DNA from: Antarcticirhabdus aurantiaca
GTDB lineage: Bacteria; Pseudomonadota; Alphaproteobacteria; Rhizobiales; Rhizobiaceae
Assembly (NCBI RefSeq): GCF_009765365.1
Contig: NZ_VTOM01000008.1
Coordinates: 62,001 to 126,000, forward strand
Reading direction: 5' to 3'
Length of the DNA: 64,000 nucleotides
Numbering within the stretch: position 1 is the stretch's first letter; the number at the start of each line of letters is the position of its first letter. Of this stretch, positions 30,394 through 41,659 are shown in pieces. Both the position numbers and the translations under genes were made by a program. The notes below the pieces were generated by a model. It did not search any database. It was not told where the DNA came from and saw only the letters and a program-made list of their open reading frames with translations.

Positions 30394-31224
30394 ATGACGA
30401 CGCTGAACACAACCCTTCTCGCTGGCGCGCTGATCCTCGCTGCCGGCGTCGGCACGGCGCGGGCCGCCGACATCCTGCCGGTCGACATGCCGCCGATCTA
30501 TTCCGAGGCGCCCGAGCTGGTTCCCGTCGAGGTCGGCAACGGCTGGTACCTGCGCGGCGACGTCGGCTACGACTTCGAAAGCGAGACGAGACGCAACCAC
30601 AGCATCAACCTGCCTCTCACCAGCCAGGAATACGACGGCAACGACATCACCATCGACGACGGATACGGCTTCTCTGTTGGCGCCGGCTACCAGTTCACCG
30701 ACTTCCTTCGCGGCGACGTGACCGGCCGCTATGCCAAGGCTGATGTCGGCGGCGAGCTTCAGAACCTCGCCTACTGCGTCTGGGCCGAGCCCTGCGACGC
30801 ATCCGACGACGCGGAGATGACGAGATGGGAGGTCATGGCAAACGCTTATGTCGACCTCGGCACCATCTCCGGGTTTACCCCTTATGTCGGAGCCGGCGCC
30901 GGAGCGGTGCAGGTCGACTACGAGAATGCCACGATCAACTACTGTGACAACCAGCTCTTCGGTCACGGCGTGGGGTGTGCTTCGATCAACGCCGAAGGGG
31001 AGAAGGATTGGCGTTTCGCCTACTCTCTCATGGCCGGCGTCAGCTATGACGTTTCCAGCGCCTTGAAGCTCGACGTCGGTTATCGCTTCCTTGATGTCGA
31101 TGGCGGTGGTGCCTATCGGATCGGCTCGCCCTTGCTCGACGGCGTCAACATGGGGCTGAACACCGAAGACGACGGCTTCAAGCTCCACACTGTCCAGGCG
31201 GGTCTGCGCTACTCGCTGTTCTAG
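30394..31224 (+). CDS. Outer-membrane beta-barrel protein, paralogue of the preceding gene
   Basis: A 276-aa protein with a signal peptide (LLAGALILAAGVGTARAAD) and barrel strands WYLRGDVGYDFES, GFSVGAGYQFTDFLRGDVTGRY, FTPYVGAGAGAVQVDY, SLMAGVSYDVSSALKLDVGY and a proper terminal strand HTVQAGLRYSLF ending in phenylalanine, the signal for the BAM machinery. It shares layout with the 29106 gene, so the two arose by duplication. Two cysteine pairs in loops (YCVWAEPC, YCDNQLFGHGVGC) may form disulfides. Confidence 0.92.
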   Translation: MTTLNTTLLAGALILAAGVGTARAADILPVDMPPIYSEAPELVPVEVGNGWYLRGDVGYDFESETRRNHSINLPLTSQEYDGNDITIDDGYGFSVGAGYQFTDFLRGDVTGRYAKADVGGELQNLAYCVWAEPCDASDDAEMTRWEVMANAYVDLGTISGFTPYVGAGAGAVQVDYENATINYCDNQLFGHGVGCASINAEGEKDWRFAYSLMAGVSYDVSSALKLDVGYRFLDVDGGGAYRIGSPLLDGVNMGLNTEDDGFKLHTVQAGLRYSLF

Positions 31225-31333
31225 GTGCTTGCCGCGTCGCGCACGGGACGGGCGATGTCGCTCTCCCGCGCGCATCCCAAGATTTTGTCGCTTGACCGCA
31301 GCGGCGCGAGGCATTAGCCACCGCGTCGGGACA

Positions 31334-31370
31334 CGCCTCCCCAACGAGGCGCTTCTATCTGCGAGGATAG
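31334..31370 (+). promoter_or_regulatory. serC leader: two adjacent hairpins overlapping the ribosome binding site
   Basis: The first hairpin is CGCCTC-CCCAAC-GAGGCG (31334-31351) and the second CTATC-TGCGAG-GATAG (31355-31370). The second contains the GAGGA that should serve as ribosome binding site for serC at 31377. This architecture fits the serC RNA motif described for the serC-serA unit of alphaproteobacteria, a proposed cis-regulatory element with unknown ligand. Confidence 0.65.
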
Positions 31371-31376
31371 CACAAT

Positions 31377-32555
<1,179 letters not shown>

Positions 32556-32585
32556 GGCCCCAAGCCCGCGGCGCCGACGCTGCTC

Positions 32586-32788
32586 CCTTCTCCCGCTGGC
32601 GGGAGAAGGTCGCGGCAGCGGGATGAGGGTGGCTCATGCGAGCCGCGGCGCAAGCCGTTTGCCGGCCGCTTGCGCGCCTGACACCCGCACCCGGCCCGCT
32701 TCGCGGTCCCCCTGGTCGAGCCGCTCATCTCGCCCGTCCTTGCGAACCCTTCTCCCGCAAGCGGGCGAGGGGACGCGCCTCATCCCGA
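32586..32788. repeat. Pair of palindromic repeats between serC and serA
   Basis: CCTTCTCCCGC-TG-GCGGGAGAAGG (32586-32609) is a perfect 11-bp palindrome followed by a GGGATGAGGG tail. A diverged second copy with stem arms CCCTTCTCCCGC and GCGGGCGAGGG (32747-32771) is followed by CCTCATCCC, so the two copies partly mirror each other. This looks like a dispersed REP-type palindrome of Rhizobiales. It lies in the serC-serA spacer and may affect mRNA stability or termination. Confidence 0.7.
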
Positions 32789-32828
32789 CGCCGACAGTCC
32801 CCATCCCATCGTTTCCCGGAGCATCCCC

Positions 32829-34436
32829 ATGGCGCCCCGCGTCCTCGTTTCCGACAAGCTTTCCAAGACCGCCGTCCAGATCTTCAAGGACCGCGGCGTC
32901 GAGGTCGACTACATGCCGGACCTCGGCAAGGACAAGGATCAGCTCGCCGAGATCATCGGCAACTACGACGGCCTCGCCATCCGCTCGGCGACCAAGGTCA
33001 CCGAGAAGCTGATCGAGAAGGCGACGCGGCTGCGCGTCGTCGGGCGCGCCGGCATCGGCGTCGACAACGTCGACATTCCCGCCGCCTCGCGCCGCGGCAT
33101 CATCGTGATGAACACGCCCTTCGGCAATTCGATCACCACCGCCGAGCACGCGATCGCGCTGATGTTCGCCGTCGCCCGCCAGCTCCCCGCCGCCGACGTG
33201 TCGACGCAGGCCGGCAAGTGGGAGAAGAACCGCTTCATGGGCGTCGAGATCACCGGCAAGACGCTCGGCGTGATCGGCTGCGGCAACATCGGCTCGATCG
33301 TGGCGTCCCGCGGCGTCGGCCTGAAGATGCGCGTCGTCGCCTTCGACCCCTTCCTGTCGGTCGAGCGCGCCGCCGAGCTCGGCATCGAGAAGGTTGAACT
33401 GGACGAGCTTTTCGCCCGCGCCGACTTCATCACGCTCCACACGCCGATGACCGACCGCACCCGCGGCATCGTCGACGCCGCCGCCATCGCCAAGATGAAG
33501 GACGGCGTGCGCATCGTGAACTGCGCGCGCGGCGGCCTCGTGGTCGAGAAGGATCTCGCCGAGGCCATCAAGTCCGGCAAGGTCGCGGGCGCGGGCTTCG
33601 ACGTCTTCGAAGTGGAGCCGGCGACCGAGTCGCCGCTGTTCGGGCTGGAGAACGTCGTCTGCACGCCGCATCTCGGCGCCTCGACGACGGAAGCGCAGGA
33701 GAACGTCGCGCTCCAGGTCGCCGAGCAGATGGCCGACTACCTCGTCCACGGCGCGGTTTCCAACGCCATCAACATGCCCTCGATCACCGCCGAGGAAGCC
33801 CCCAAGCTGACGCCCTTCGTGAAGCTCGCCGAATGCCTCGGCGCCTTTGCCGGCCAGGCGACGGAAGAAGCGATCAAGTCCGTCGAGATCACCTATGACG
33901 GCGCGACGGCCGGCATGAATACGCGGGCGCTGACCTCGGCCGCGCTCGCCGGCCTCCTGCGCAGCCAGGTCGCCAGCGTCAACATGGTCTCGGCGCCCCT
34001 GATGGTGAAGGAGCGCGGCATCAAGCTGACGGAGTCGCGCCGCGACAAGACCGGCGTCTTCGACGGCTACATCCAGCTGACCGTCACCACCGAGAAGCAG
34101 ACCCGCTCGGTCGCCGGCACCTGCTTCTCCGACGGAAAGCCGCGCTTCATCCAGATCAAGGGCATCAACCTCGATGCCGAGATCGGGCGCTACATGCTCT
34201 ACACCACCAACAACGATGCGCCGGGCATCATCGGCCTTCTCGGCACGACCTTCGGCAAGGCGGGCGTCAACATCGCCAACTTCCAGCTCGGCCGCGACCG
34301 GCCGGGCGGCAATGCCATCGCGCTCCTCTACCTCGACTCGCCCGTGCCCGAGGAGGTCCTGAAGTCCGTTCTCGCCCACAAGGAGATCGAGAGCGCCAAG
34401 CCGCTGGAGTTCGACGTCGCCGACGCGGCCGCCTGA
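32829..34436 (+). CDS. serA: D-3-phosphoglycerate dehydrogenase
   Basis: A 535-aa long-form SerA, first step of serine synthesis from 3-phosphoglycerate with NAD. The Rossmann motif VIGCGNIGSIVA is near residue 145, the catalytic Arg in NCARGGLVVE near 232, Glu in VFEVEP near 260, and the His in TPHLGAST near 280. An intervening ASB-like domain and a C-terminal ACT domain (NNDAPGIIGLLGTTFGKAGVNIANF) give serine feedback control in relatives. Paired with serC. Confidence 0.97.
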   Translation: MAPRVLVSDKLSKTAVQIFKDRGVEVDYMPDLGKDKDQLAEIIGNYDGLAIRSATKVTEKLIEKATRLRVVGRAGIGVDNVDIPAASRRGIIVMNTPFGNSITTAEHAIALMFAVARQLPAADVSTQAGKWEKNRFMGVEITGKTLGVIGCGNIGSIVASRGVGLKMRVVAFDPFLSVERAAELGIEKVELDELFARADFITLHTPMTDRTRGIVDAAAIAKMKDGVRIVNCARGGLVVEKDLAEAIKSGKVAGAGFDVFEVEPATESPLFGLENVVCTPHLGASTTEAQENVALQVAEQMADYLVHGAVSNAINMPSITAEEAPKLTPFVKLAECLGAFAGQATEEAIKSVEITYDGATAGMNTRALTSAALAGLLRSQVASVNMVSAPLMVKERGIKLTESRRDKTGVFDGYIQLTVTTEKQTRSVAGTCFSDGKPRFIQIKGINLDAEIGRYMLYTTNNDAPGIIGLLGTTFGKAGVNIANFQLGRDRPGGNAIALLYLDSPVPEEVLKSVLAHKEIESAKPLEFDVADAAA

Positions 34437-34462
34437 CCCGGCACCTCTTCCAAGCGCTCGCG

Positions 34463-34493
34463 CGCCGCGCCGGTTCTCAGGACCGGCGCGGCG
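34463..34493. terminator. Hairpin shared by serA and the convergent transporter gene
   Basis: CGCCGCGCCGGT-TCTCAGG-ACCGGCGCGGCG forms a 12-bp stem between the two convergent genes; its right part overlaps the last codons of the transporter gene. There is no T tract, so it is only a candidate bidirectional terminator. Confidence 0.5.
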
Positions 34494-35400
34494 TCGTCGT
34501 TTCCGGGCGCCCCTTGGCGCGGCCCCACTCGGCAAGGCCGATGCCGCCGAGCACGAAGACCAGCGCCGCGACGTGATAGGCGAAGAGCTCCTCGCCGAGC
34601 ACCAGCATGGCCAGGATCGCCCCGAAGATCGGCGTGAGGTTGATGAAGAGGTTGGCGCGGTTGGCGCCGATCATCTCGACGCCGCGGATATAGAGCGTCT
34701 GCGCGGCGATCGAGGGGAACAGGGCGATGTAGAGGACGACGAGCGCGCCCTGCATGTCCGGCCAGCGCGACAGGCCCATCGCCTGCTCGGCAACGAGGAA
34801 CGGGATCGACGCGAGGCAGGCGACGAAGCACAGGACGTAGATCGTCGAGCGCCAATGGATCGCCGGCTTGTAGCGCAGCGCGACGGTGTAGAGGCCGTAG
34901 ACGAGAACCGCGCCCATCATCAGCGCGTCGCCGAAGTTGAAGTCGAGCGTGAGGAGCGTCCCGATGTCGCCGTGGGTCGCGGTCAGGAGAACGCCGACGA
35001 GCGTCACGGCGAAGCCGACGATCTGGTAGCGATTGGCGAGCGTGCCGAAGAGCAGGAAGTTCGCCAGGAACACGACGAGCGGCATCGAGGACTGCTCGAT
35101 CATCACGTTGATCGCCGTCGTGTAGTGCAGCGCGACGTAGAAGAGCGCGTTGAACAGGGTGAAGCCGAACAGGCCGAGCAGCGCCAGGATCCCGATATGC
35201 GCCCTGATCTGCGGCCAATCGCGCTTCAAGTCCCGCGCCGCGAAGGGCAGGAGGATGAGGCAGGGGATCATCCAGCGGAGAAAGGTCGTGACCATCGGCG
35301 ACACGTGGCCGACGGCGAGCTTCCCGGCGATGGCGTTGCCGCTCCAGAACAGCGCGGTCAGCGCGAGAAGGGCGTAAGGGTGGGCGAGGGCGCGGATCAT
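34477..35400 (-). CDS. EamA-family (DMT superfamily) transporter
   Basis: A 307-aa inner-membrane protein with about ten membrane segments in two EamA repeats ([20 protein letters not shown] at the start; [19 protein letters not shown] and [20 protein letters not shown] in the second). The signature WSGNAIAGK and the PIFGAILA turn are typical of the drug/metabolite exporter superfamily. Substrate unknown; many members export amino acids or other metabolites. Convergent with serA. Confidence 0.92.
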   Translation of the reverse strand: MIRALAHPYALLALTALFWSGNAIAGKLAVGHVSPMVTTFLRWMIPCLILLPFAARDLKRDWPQIRAHIGILALLGLFGFTLFNALFYVALHYTTAINVMIEQSSMPLVVFLANFLLFGTLANRYQIVGFAVTLVGVLLTATHGDIGTLLTLDFNFGDALMMGAVLVYGLYTVALRYKPAIHWRSTIYVLCFVACLASIPFLVAEQAMGLSRWPDMQGALVVLYIALFPSIAAQTLYIRGVEMIGANRANLFINLTPIFGAILAMLVLGEELFAYHVAALVFVLGGIGLAEWGRAKGRPETTTPRRS

Positions 35401-35612
35401 CGCCCGGCTTTAGGCGAGAAGCGGCGCGGCCGGAAGGTGGCGGCCATGATCCGATTCGCGTCGCAAGCTTCGGGTGTTTTCCCCGTGCGATGGGACGTCC
35501 GGTCTCGCTTCATGGTGAACGCTTCTCTATAGTCCGGGCGACAAGGCGCCGGCCAATCCGACCAAGGGGTTGGGCCGGTGCGCAAGCGTGCACATCAGAC
35601 AGGACAGGAAGC

Positions 35613-36905
<1,293 letters not shown>

Positions 36906-36960
36906 AGCATTGTAATTTCGGGCGAAAATCCGAGCGACACCGGCGAAGTGGCACTGATCC

Positions 36961-38700
36961 ATGGCGGACTTGGGCGCAGTCTTACGCAAAACCATCGACG
37001 GCCTGCCCAATGCGAGCCCGAGCCTGCGCGCGAAGGTCTACGACAAGGCGCGGGCGGCCATCCAGCGGCAGATCGAGTCCGCGAACCCGCCGATGGGCGA
37101 GGAGATCGCGCAGGCGCGGCGTGCCGCGCTGGAGGACGCGATCGGGCGGACCGAGGCCTTCTATCTCGAGCGCGAGATCGAGGCGGCGGGCACGAGCGCC
37201 GCGGTCGAGCCGCCGCAGCCCGAGCCTGAACCCGAGCACCGCGCTCCGGCGCCCGCGGCCGTCCAGCCGCGCGCTGCCGAGCGCTTGTCCGACCCCGCCC
37301 TCGAACCGCCGATGCGCCCCGCTGCGCCGCGGCTGCCGGCGGCGACCTTCACGCCCGGTTCCGGACCGGCGTCCCGGCGCGTCGAGCCGCCGCCGGCCTT
37401 TCCCGCCCAGGCGGAAGAGCCGGAGGAGATGGCGCGGCCCCAGCCGATCCCGGCTCCCTTCGTGCCGACGACGCGGGCCGACGAGCCCGTTCGCGGCGCA
37501 AGGCCCGTCGGCGAAGGCGCGGGCCAGCTCCCGGACGGCGATCTGCCCGCCATGCTCTCGCGCCCGCGCGACACCGACCGCGACGCGGCCGGCGGCGAGA
37601 GCGTCGCGCCGCTGTTTCCCGCCGCGCGTCCGCGAGCCAAGGCCAATCGTCGGCCGCTGATCGCCGCGGCGGCGCTTCTCGCGCTGCTCGGCGGCGCCGG
37701 CGCCCTGGCCTGGATCTATCGCGGCGAGATCGACTCGACCATTGCCGACCTCAACGGGGGCGCGCCCGCGACCGGTACGTCGGCCACGCAGACCGCGGCC
37801 GCGCCCGACGGCGGCAATGCGACGCCGGCCGCGCCGCCGGCGGCCGAGTCGACCCGGCTCTTCACGCAGCGCCTCCTGCCGGACGGCACGGAGGTCGACG
37901 AGGGGCCGGCCGCGGCCGCCGCGAACGCCTTCGGCGAGGGCTCGGACGTCGCCGCCGCTTCGCCCGCCGCGACGCCCGAGACGGCCGATCCGGATGCGGC
38001 GACGACGCTCGCGAGCGAGATCGGCCAGGACCCGACCGTTGTCGGCTCGCCGACGCCGGCCGCCGGCGGTCCGGCCGGGCAGCCCGCGGCCGGCGCACCG
38101 CCGGCGACCCCGCCCGCGGGCGCCGCGGTTCCCGTCGGCCAGCGCGCGGTCTTCTACGAGGAGCGCTCGGACACCGAGCCCGGCACGCAGCAGGCGGGCG
38201 ACGTCGTTTGGAGCGTCGTCAACGAGGTGCCCGGCGACGGGCAGCCGGCCGAGCCGGCGATCCGCGCCGTCGCCAGCGTGCCCGAAGAAAAGCTGACGCT
38301 GACGCTGACGATCCGCCGCAACGCGGACCCGACGCTGCCGGCGAGCCACGTCATCGAGCTGATGTTCGACACGCCCGCGGACTTCGACGGCGGCAGCGTC
38401 GCCAACGTCCAGCGCCTCGCGCTCAAGCCCACCGAGCAGGCGCGCGGCGAGCCGTTGATAGGCGTCGCCGGCAAGATCTCGGACGGCTTCTTCATCATCG
38501 CGCTGAACAACATCGATCAGGCGGTTCAGAACAACCTGTCCCTGCTCGGCAGCGAGCAGTGGATCGATATCCCGCTGGCTTATCAATCCGGCCGGCGCGC
38601 GTTGATCTCGATCGAGAAGGGCATTCCGGGCGACCGCGTCTTCAAGGAGGCGATGGACGCCTGGACGGCGAAGTCCTCCAACGTGTCCTCCGCCGGCTGA
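36961..38700 (+). CDS. Pro/Ala-rich single-span membrane protein of unknown function
   Basis: A 579-aa protein. Residues 1-70 form a conserved-looking helical cap (ADLGAVLRKTIDGLPNASPS, then VYDKARAAIQRQIES). Residues 70-225 are low-complexity and proline-rich. One membrane segment lies near 229-247 (IAAAALLALLGGAGALAWIY). Residues 250-390 are again Pro/Ala/Thr-rich, and a folded C-terminal domain (about 395-575) starts QRAVFYEERSDTEPGTQQAG and includes VIELMFDTPADFDGGSVANV. Similar proteins occur next to purA in Rhizobiales as far as I recall. The layout suggests a cytoplasmic cap and a periplasmic domain; function unknown. Confidence 0.8.
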   Translation: MADLGAVLRKTIDGLPNASPSLRAKVYDKARAAIQRQIESANPPMGEEIAQARRAALEDAIGRTEAFYLEREIEAAGTSAAVEPPQPEPEPEHRAPAPAAVQPRAAERLSDPALEPPMRPAAPRLPAATFTPGSGPASRRVEPPPAFPAQAEEPEEMARPQPIPAPFVPTTRADEPVRGARPVGEGAGQLPDGDLPAMLSRPRDTDRDAAGGESVAPLFPAARPRAKANRRPLIAAAALLALLGGAGALAWIYRGEIDSTIADLNGGAPATGTSATQTAAAPDGGNATPAAPPAAESTRLFTQRLLPDGTEVDEGPAAAAANAFGEGSDVAAASPAATPETADPDAATTLASEIGQDPTVVGSPTPAAGGPAGQPAAGAPPATPPAGAAVPVGQRAVFYEERSDTEPGTQQAGDVVWSVVNEVPGDGQPAEPAIRAVASVPEEKLTLTLTIRRNADPTLPASHVIELMFDTPADFDGGSVANVQRLALKPTEQARGEPLIGVAGKISDGFFIIALNNIDQAVQNNLSLLGSEQWIDIPLAYQSGRRALISIEKGIPGDRVFKEAMDAWTAKSSNVSSAG

Positions 38701-38730
38701 GAGCCTCCGCACGGCGATCGGCATGAAAAA

Positions 38731-38765
38731 GGCGGCGTCCGGATCGCTCTGGACGCCGCCTTCAT
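38731..38765. terminator. Bidirectional intrinsic terminator
   Basis: GGCGGCGTCC-GGATCGCTCT-GGACGCCGCC is a 10-bp perfect stem with AAAAA before it and TT after it. On the minus strand it is followed by TTTTT and terminates rpoH; on the plus strand it can stop the upstream gene. Confidence 0.85.
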
Positions 38766-38787
38766 ATCGTCGGCCTCGTTGCTCGCG

Positions 38788-39708
38788 TCAGGCGGCGGCG
38801 GATGCGCCGCTATCGACCGGGCGCAGAGCGCGCTTGGCGGCCTCGGCGGTGTCGCGCACCGCCTTCTGCACCTTCTCGAAGGCGCGCACCTCGATCTGGC
38901 GCACGCGCTCGCGGCTGATGTCGAACTCGCCCGACAGGGCTTCAAGCGTCAACGGGTCCTCCGACAAGCGCCGCGCCTCGAAGATGCGGCGCTCGCGGTC
39001 GTTCAGGACGCCCATGGCCGAGTGCAGCATCGAGCGGCGCTGATCGAGCTCGTCCTGCTGGACGAGGATGTCCTCCTGGTTCTCGGAGGTGTCTACCAGC
39101 CAGTCCTGCCACTCGCCCGACTCGCCCTCGGTCGCGCGGATCGGCGCGTTCAGCGAGGCGTCGCCGGACAGGCGGCGGTTCATCGAGATCACGTCCTCCT
39201 CGGTCACGCCGAGCTGGGTCGCGATCTGCTGCACCTGATCGGGCCGCAGGTCTCCCTCATCGAGGGCCTGGATGCGGCTCTTCATCTTGCGCAGGTTGAA
39301 GAACAGGCGCTTCTGGTTGGCCGTGGTGCCCATCTTCACGAGGCTCCACGAGCGCAGAATGTACTCCTGGATCGAGGCCTTGATCCACCACATGGCGTAG
39401 GTGGCGAGGCGGAAGCCCCGCTCCGGGTCGAAGCGCTTCACGGCCTGCATCAGGCCGACATTGCCCTCCGACACGACCTCGCCGATCGGCAGGCCGTAGC
39501 CGCGATAGCCCATGGCGATCTTGGCCACGAGGCGCAGATGGCTCGTCACCAGCTTGTGCGCGGCGTCGCGGTCGTCGTGCTCGGCATAGCGCTTGGCGAG
39601 CATGTATTCTTCCTGCGGCTCCAGCATGGGGAACCTGCGGATCTCTTCCAGGTAGCGGTTCAGGCCGCCTTCGCCCGAGGCAATGCTGGGCAGATTCATC
39701 TGGGCCAT
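38788..39708 (-). CDS. rpoH: RNA polymerase sigma-32 factor
   Basis: A 306-aa sigma factor of the heat-shock type. Region 2 shows LVTSHLRLVAKIAMGYRGYGLP, EGNVGLMQAVKRFDPERGFR and YAMWWIKASIQEYILRSWSLVK; the RpoH box region follows (NQKRLFFNLRKMKSRIQ near 130); region 4 has TLEALSGEFDISRERVRQIE. RpoH directs chaperone and protease genes; Rhizobiales often carry two rpoH copies, and which one this is cannot be told. FtsH, which degrades RpoH in E. coli, is encoded 11 kb away. Confidence 0.95.
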   Translation of the reverse strand: MAQMNLPSIASGEGGLNRYLEEIRRFPMLEPQEEYMLAKRYAEHDDRDAAHKLVTSHLRLVAKIAMGYRGYGLPIGEVVSEGNVGLMQAVKRFDPERGFRLATYAMWWIKASIQEYILRSWSLVKMGTTANQKRLFFNLRKMKSRIQALDEGDLRPDQVQQIATQLGVTEEDVISMNRRLSGDASLNAPIRATEGESGEWQDWLVDTSENQEDILVQQDELDQRRSMLHSAMGVLNDRERRIFEARRLSEDPLTLEALSGEFDISRERVRQIEVRAFEKVQKAVRDTAEAAKRALRPVDSGASAAA

Positions 39709-39929
39709 TTCGCACCCTCCATCGTCATCGGACCGCCCTGGCCGGGCCGGCCCCGCCGCACCCCTTCACGAGCGGGTTCGGCTCACCACATATGGGGTTT
39801 TCCTACGCGAATTTCACGGCCGAAGAGCGGCGAAACAAGTTACGAATCGTCAATGTGGCGCCGACCAATCGTCGTGCGCCATCGCGTAGGCCGGTCGTTT
39901 GGAGGAGCCGCATCGTCCGGTTCCGCTCG

Positions 39930-40946
39930 CTAAATCCCGAGAAGCGCTCGCAGTTCCACCATGTCGGCGGGAAGTTCTGTTTCAAACAGCATCGATCTGC
40001 CGGTCTCCGGATGCTCGAAGCCGAGCCGGACCGCGTGGAGCGCTTGGCGCGGAAACGCCGCGACAGCCTCGGCCACCGCCGGATCGAGCCGCCGCGCCTT
40101 CGTCTTGAAGCCGGCGCCGTAGACGTGGTCGCCGATGAGCGGGTGCCCGATATGGGCCATATGGACGCGGATCTGGTGGGTGCGCCCGGTTTCCAGCGCG
40201 CATTCCACCAGCGAAGCCTGCGCCTCCGCCGCGCGGGCGAGCACCGCGTAATGGGTCACGGCCTCGCGCGCGTCGGGCCGGTCGGGCGAGGACACGCGCC
40301 GCTTGGTGCGGTCGGTGCCCGAGCGGGCGAGATGGGCGTCGATGGTACCGCGTTCGCGCGCCGGCACGCCCCAGACGATCGCCCGATAGGCGCGTTCCAG
40401 CCGCCCGTCGCGCCCGTGCGCAGCGAACTGCTCGGACAGGCCGCGATGCGCCGCGTCGCTCTTGGCGACCACCATGACGCCGCTCGTGTCCTTGTCGAGC
40501 CGGTGGACGATGCCCGGCCGTTTCACGCCGCCGATGCCGGACAGCGAATCGCCGCAGTGGTGGAGGAGGGCGTTGACCAACGTGCCGCGCGGGTTTCCGG
40601 CCCCGGGATGGACGACGAGGCCTGCCGGCTTGTTGAGGACGACGAGGCTCGCATCCTCGTAAAGGATGTCCAGCGGGATCGCCTCGGGCTCCGGGTCGGC
40701 ATCGGCGGGCTCGGGCACGGCGAGGCTCACCGTTTCGCCTGCCGCGACCTTGCGCTTGGGCGACAGAGCGGGCGCTCCGTCCACGAAGGCCTGCCCCTCG
40801 GCGATCAGCGCCTGGACCCGCGAGCGCGACAGCTCCTCGCCGCCGGCGCGCGCCAGGAACTGGTCGAGGCGCAGGCCCGCCTCCGCCTCGCCGACGGTGA
40901 ACTGCCTTGCCTCGTCGAGGCTCGGGCGGTTAGGAGCGGTGGCGAT
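39930..40946 (-). CDS. rluD: RluA-family 23S rRNA pseudouridine synthase (RluD-like)
   Basis: A pseudouridine synthase with catalytic motif HRLDKDTSGVMVVAK, plus GLVVHPGAGNPRGTLVNALL, GRTHQIRVHMAHIGHPLIGD and the closing RQALHAVRLGFEHPETG. An N-terminal S4 RNA-binding domain is encoded (LRLDQFLARAGGEELSRSRV), but it lies upstream of the first GTG (40784). Between the preceding in-frame TGA (40961) and that GTG there is no ATG, GTG or TTG. ATC at 40946, 7 bases after AAGGGA, is the best candidate; starting at 40784 would delete the S4 domain. About 338 aa, normal for RluD. Confidence 0.88.
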   Translation of the reverse strand: MATAPNRPSLDEARQFTVGEAEAGLRLDQFLARAGGEELSRSRVQALIAEGQAFVDGAPALSPKRKVAAGETVSLAVPEPADADPEPEAIPLDILYEDASLVVLNKPAGLVVHPGAGNPRGTLVNALLHHCGDSLSGIGGVKRPGIVHRLDKDTSGVMVVAKSDAAHRGLSEQFAAHGRDGRLERAYRAIVWGVPARERGTIDAHLARSGTDRTKRRVSSPDRPDAREAVTHYAVLARAAEAQASLVECALETGRTHQIRVHMAHIGHPLIGDHVYGAGFKTKARRLDPAVAEAVAAFPRQALHAVRLGFEHPETGRSMLFETELPADMVELRALLGI

Positions 40947-40986
40947 CTTGATTTCCCTTCATGCCCTGAACACGAGGACGCCAGCC

Positions 40987-41337
40987 ATGGCCGCTGTCGA
41001 CGACGAGACCGAGAAGCCTCTCGACCCGGCCCTCGAGCGCGTCCGGCGCCGGATGGTGCGCATGCTGCTCGTCACCATGGGCGTGACCTTTCTCGGGCTT
41101 ATGGCGGTCGTCGCCGCGCTTGTCTACCGCATGGCCGACCGCAGCGCGCCCCAGCCGGTCGCGGTCTCCGAGGCCGCGACCGTGTCCCTCGGCCCGGGCC
41201 GCAGCGTTTCGGACGTCGCGCTCGACGGCGACGGCGAGCGCGCGCTCCTGCGCTTGGCCGGCCCCGACGGCGAGGAGCTGCTGCTCATCGACCTCGCATC
41301 CGGCACCCCGATCGGCCGCGTCCGCCTGGTGCCTTGA
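40987..41337 (+). CDS. Small single-span membrane protein (DUF6476-like)
   Basis: A 116-aa protein with a cytoplasmic charged N-terminus (RVRRRMVRM), one membrane segment (LLVTMGVTFLGLMAVVAALVY, about residues 28-48) and a periplasmic domain that looks like a short beta-strand repeat (VSLGPGRSVSDVALDGDGER, LLRLAGPDGEELLLIDLASG). It is divergent from rluD with only 40 bases between them. Proteins of this design next to rluD occur in alphaproteobacteria (DUF6476, recalled, not checked). Function unknown. Confidence 0.8.
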   Translation: MAAVDDETEKPLDPALERVRRRMVRMLLVTMGVTFLGLMAVVAALVYRMADRSAPQPVAVSEAATVSLGPGRSVSDVALDGDGERALLRLAGPDGEELLLIDLASGTPIGRVRLVP

Positions 41338-41413
41338 GCGTCTCGCAAGAGCCCTCGCGAAAATCGCTTGCCATCGGAAACGACCCCGACTATATCGACT
41401 TCACCGGTGACAC

Positions 41414-41488
41414 GCGCCCATCGTCTAGCGGTTAGGACGGCGCCCTCTCACGGCGCAAACAGGGGTTCGATTCCCCTTGGGCGTGCCA
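41414..41488 (+). tRNA. tRNA-Glu (anticodon CTC)
   Basis: A complete cloverleaf of 75 bases with encoded CCA. Acceptor arms GCGCCCA and TGGGCGT pair (first pair G-T), the D arm contains TCTAGCGGTTAGGA, the anticodon stem GGCGCC/GGCGC frames the loop with CTC, and the T arm is AGGGG-TTCGATT-CCCCT. The 3' end marks the edge between core genome and the low-GC, IS-rich island. Confidence 0.95.
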
Positions 41489-41659
41489 CCGGTTCTTAAG
41501 CGAGAACAGAGATTTACAGGTCAATTGGTTTACGCTGCGCAGAGCAAACCTAACGATGGCCTAATATAAGAATTGCGATCATAGTAGGGCGTTGGCTTGT
41601 GCGCAGCGCCGAAGGTCTCCATCCTTCCTCTTGGATCGGCAGGTTACCCGTCAGAGGGT

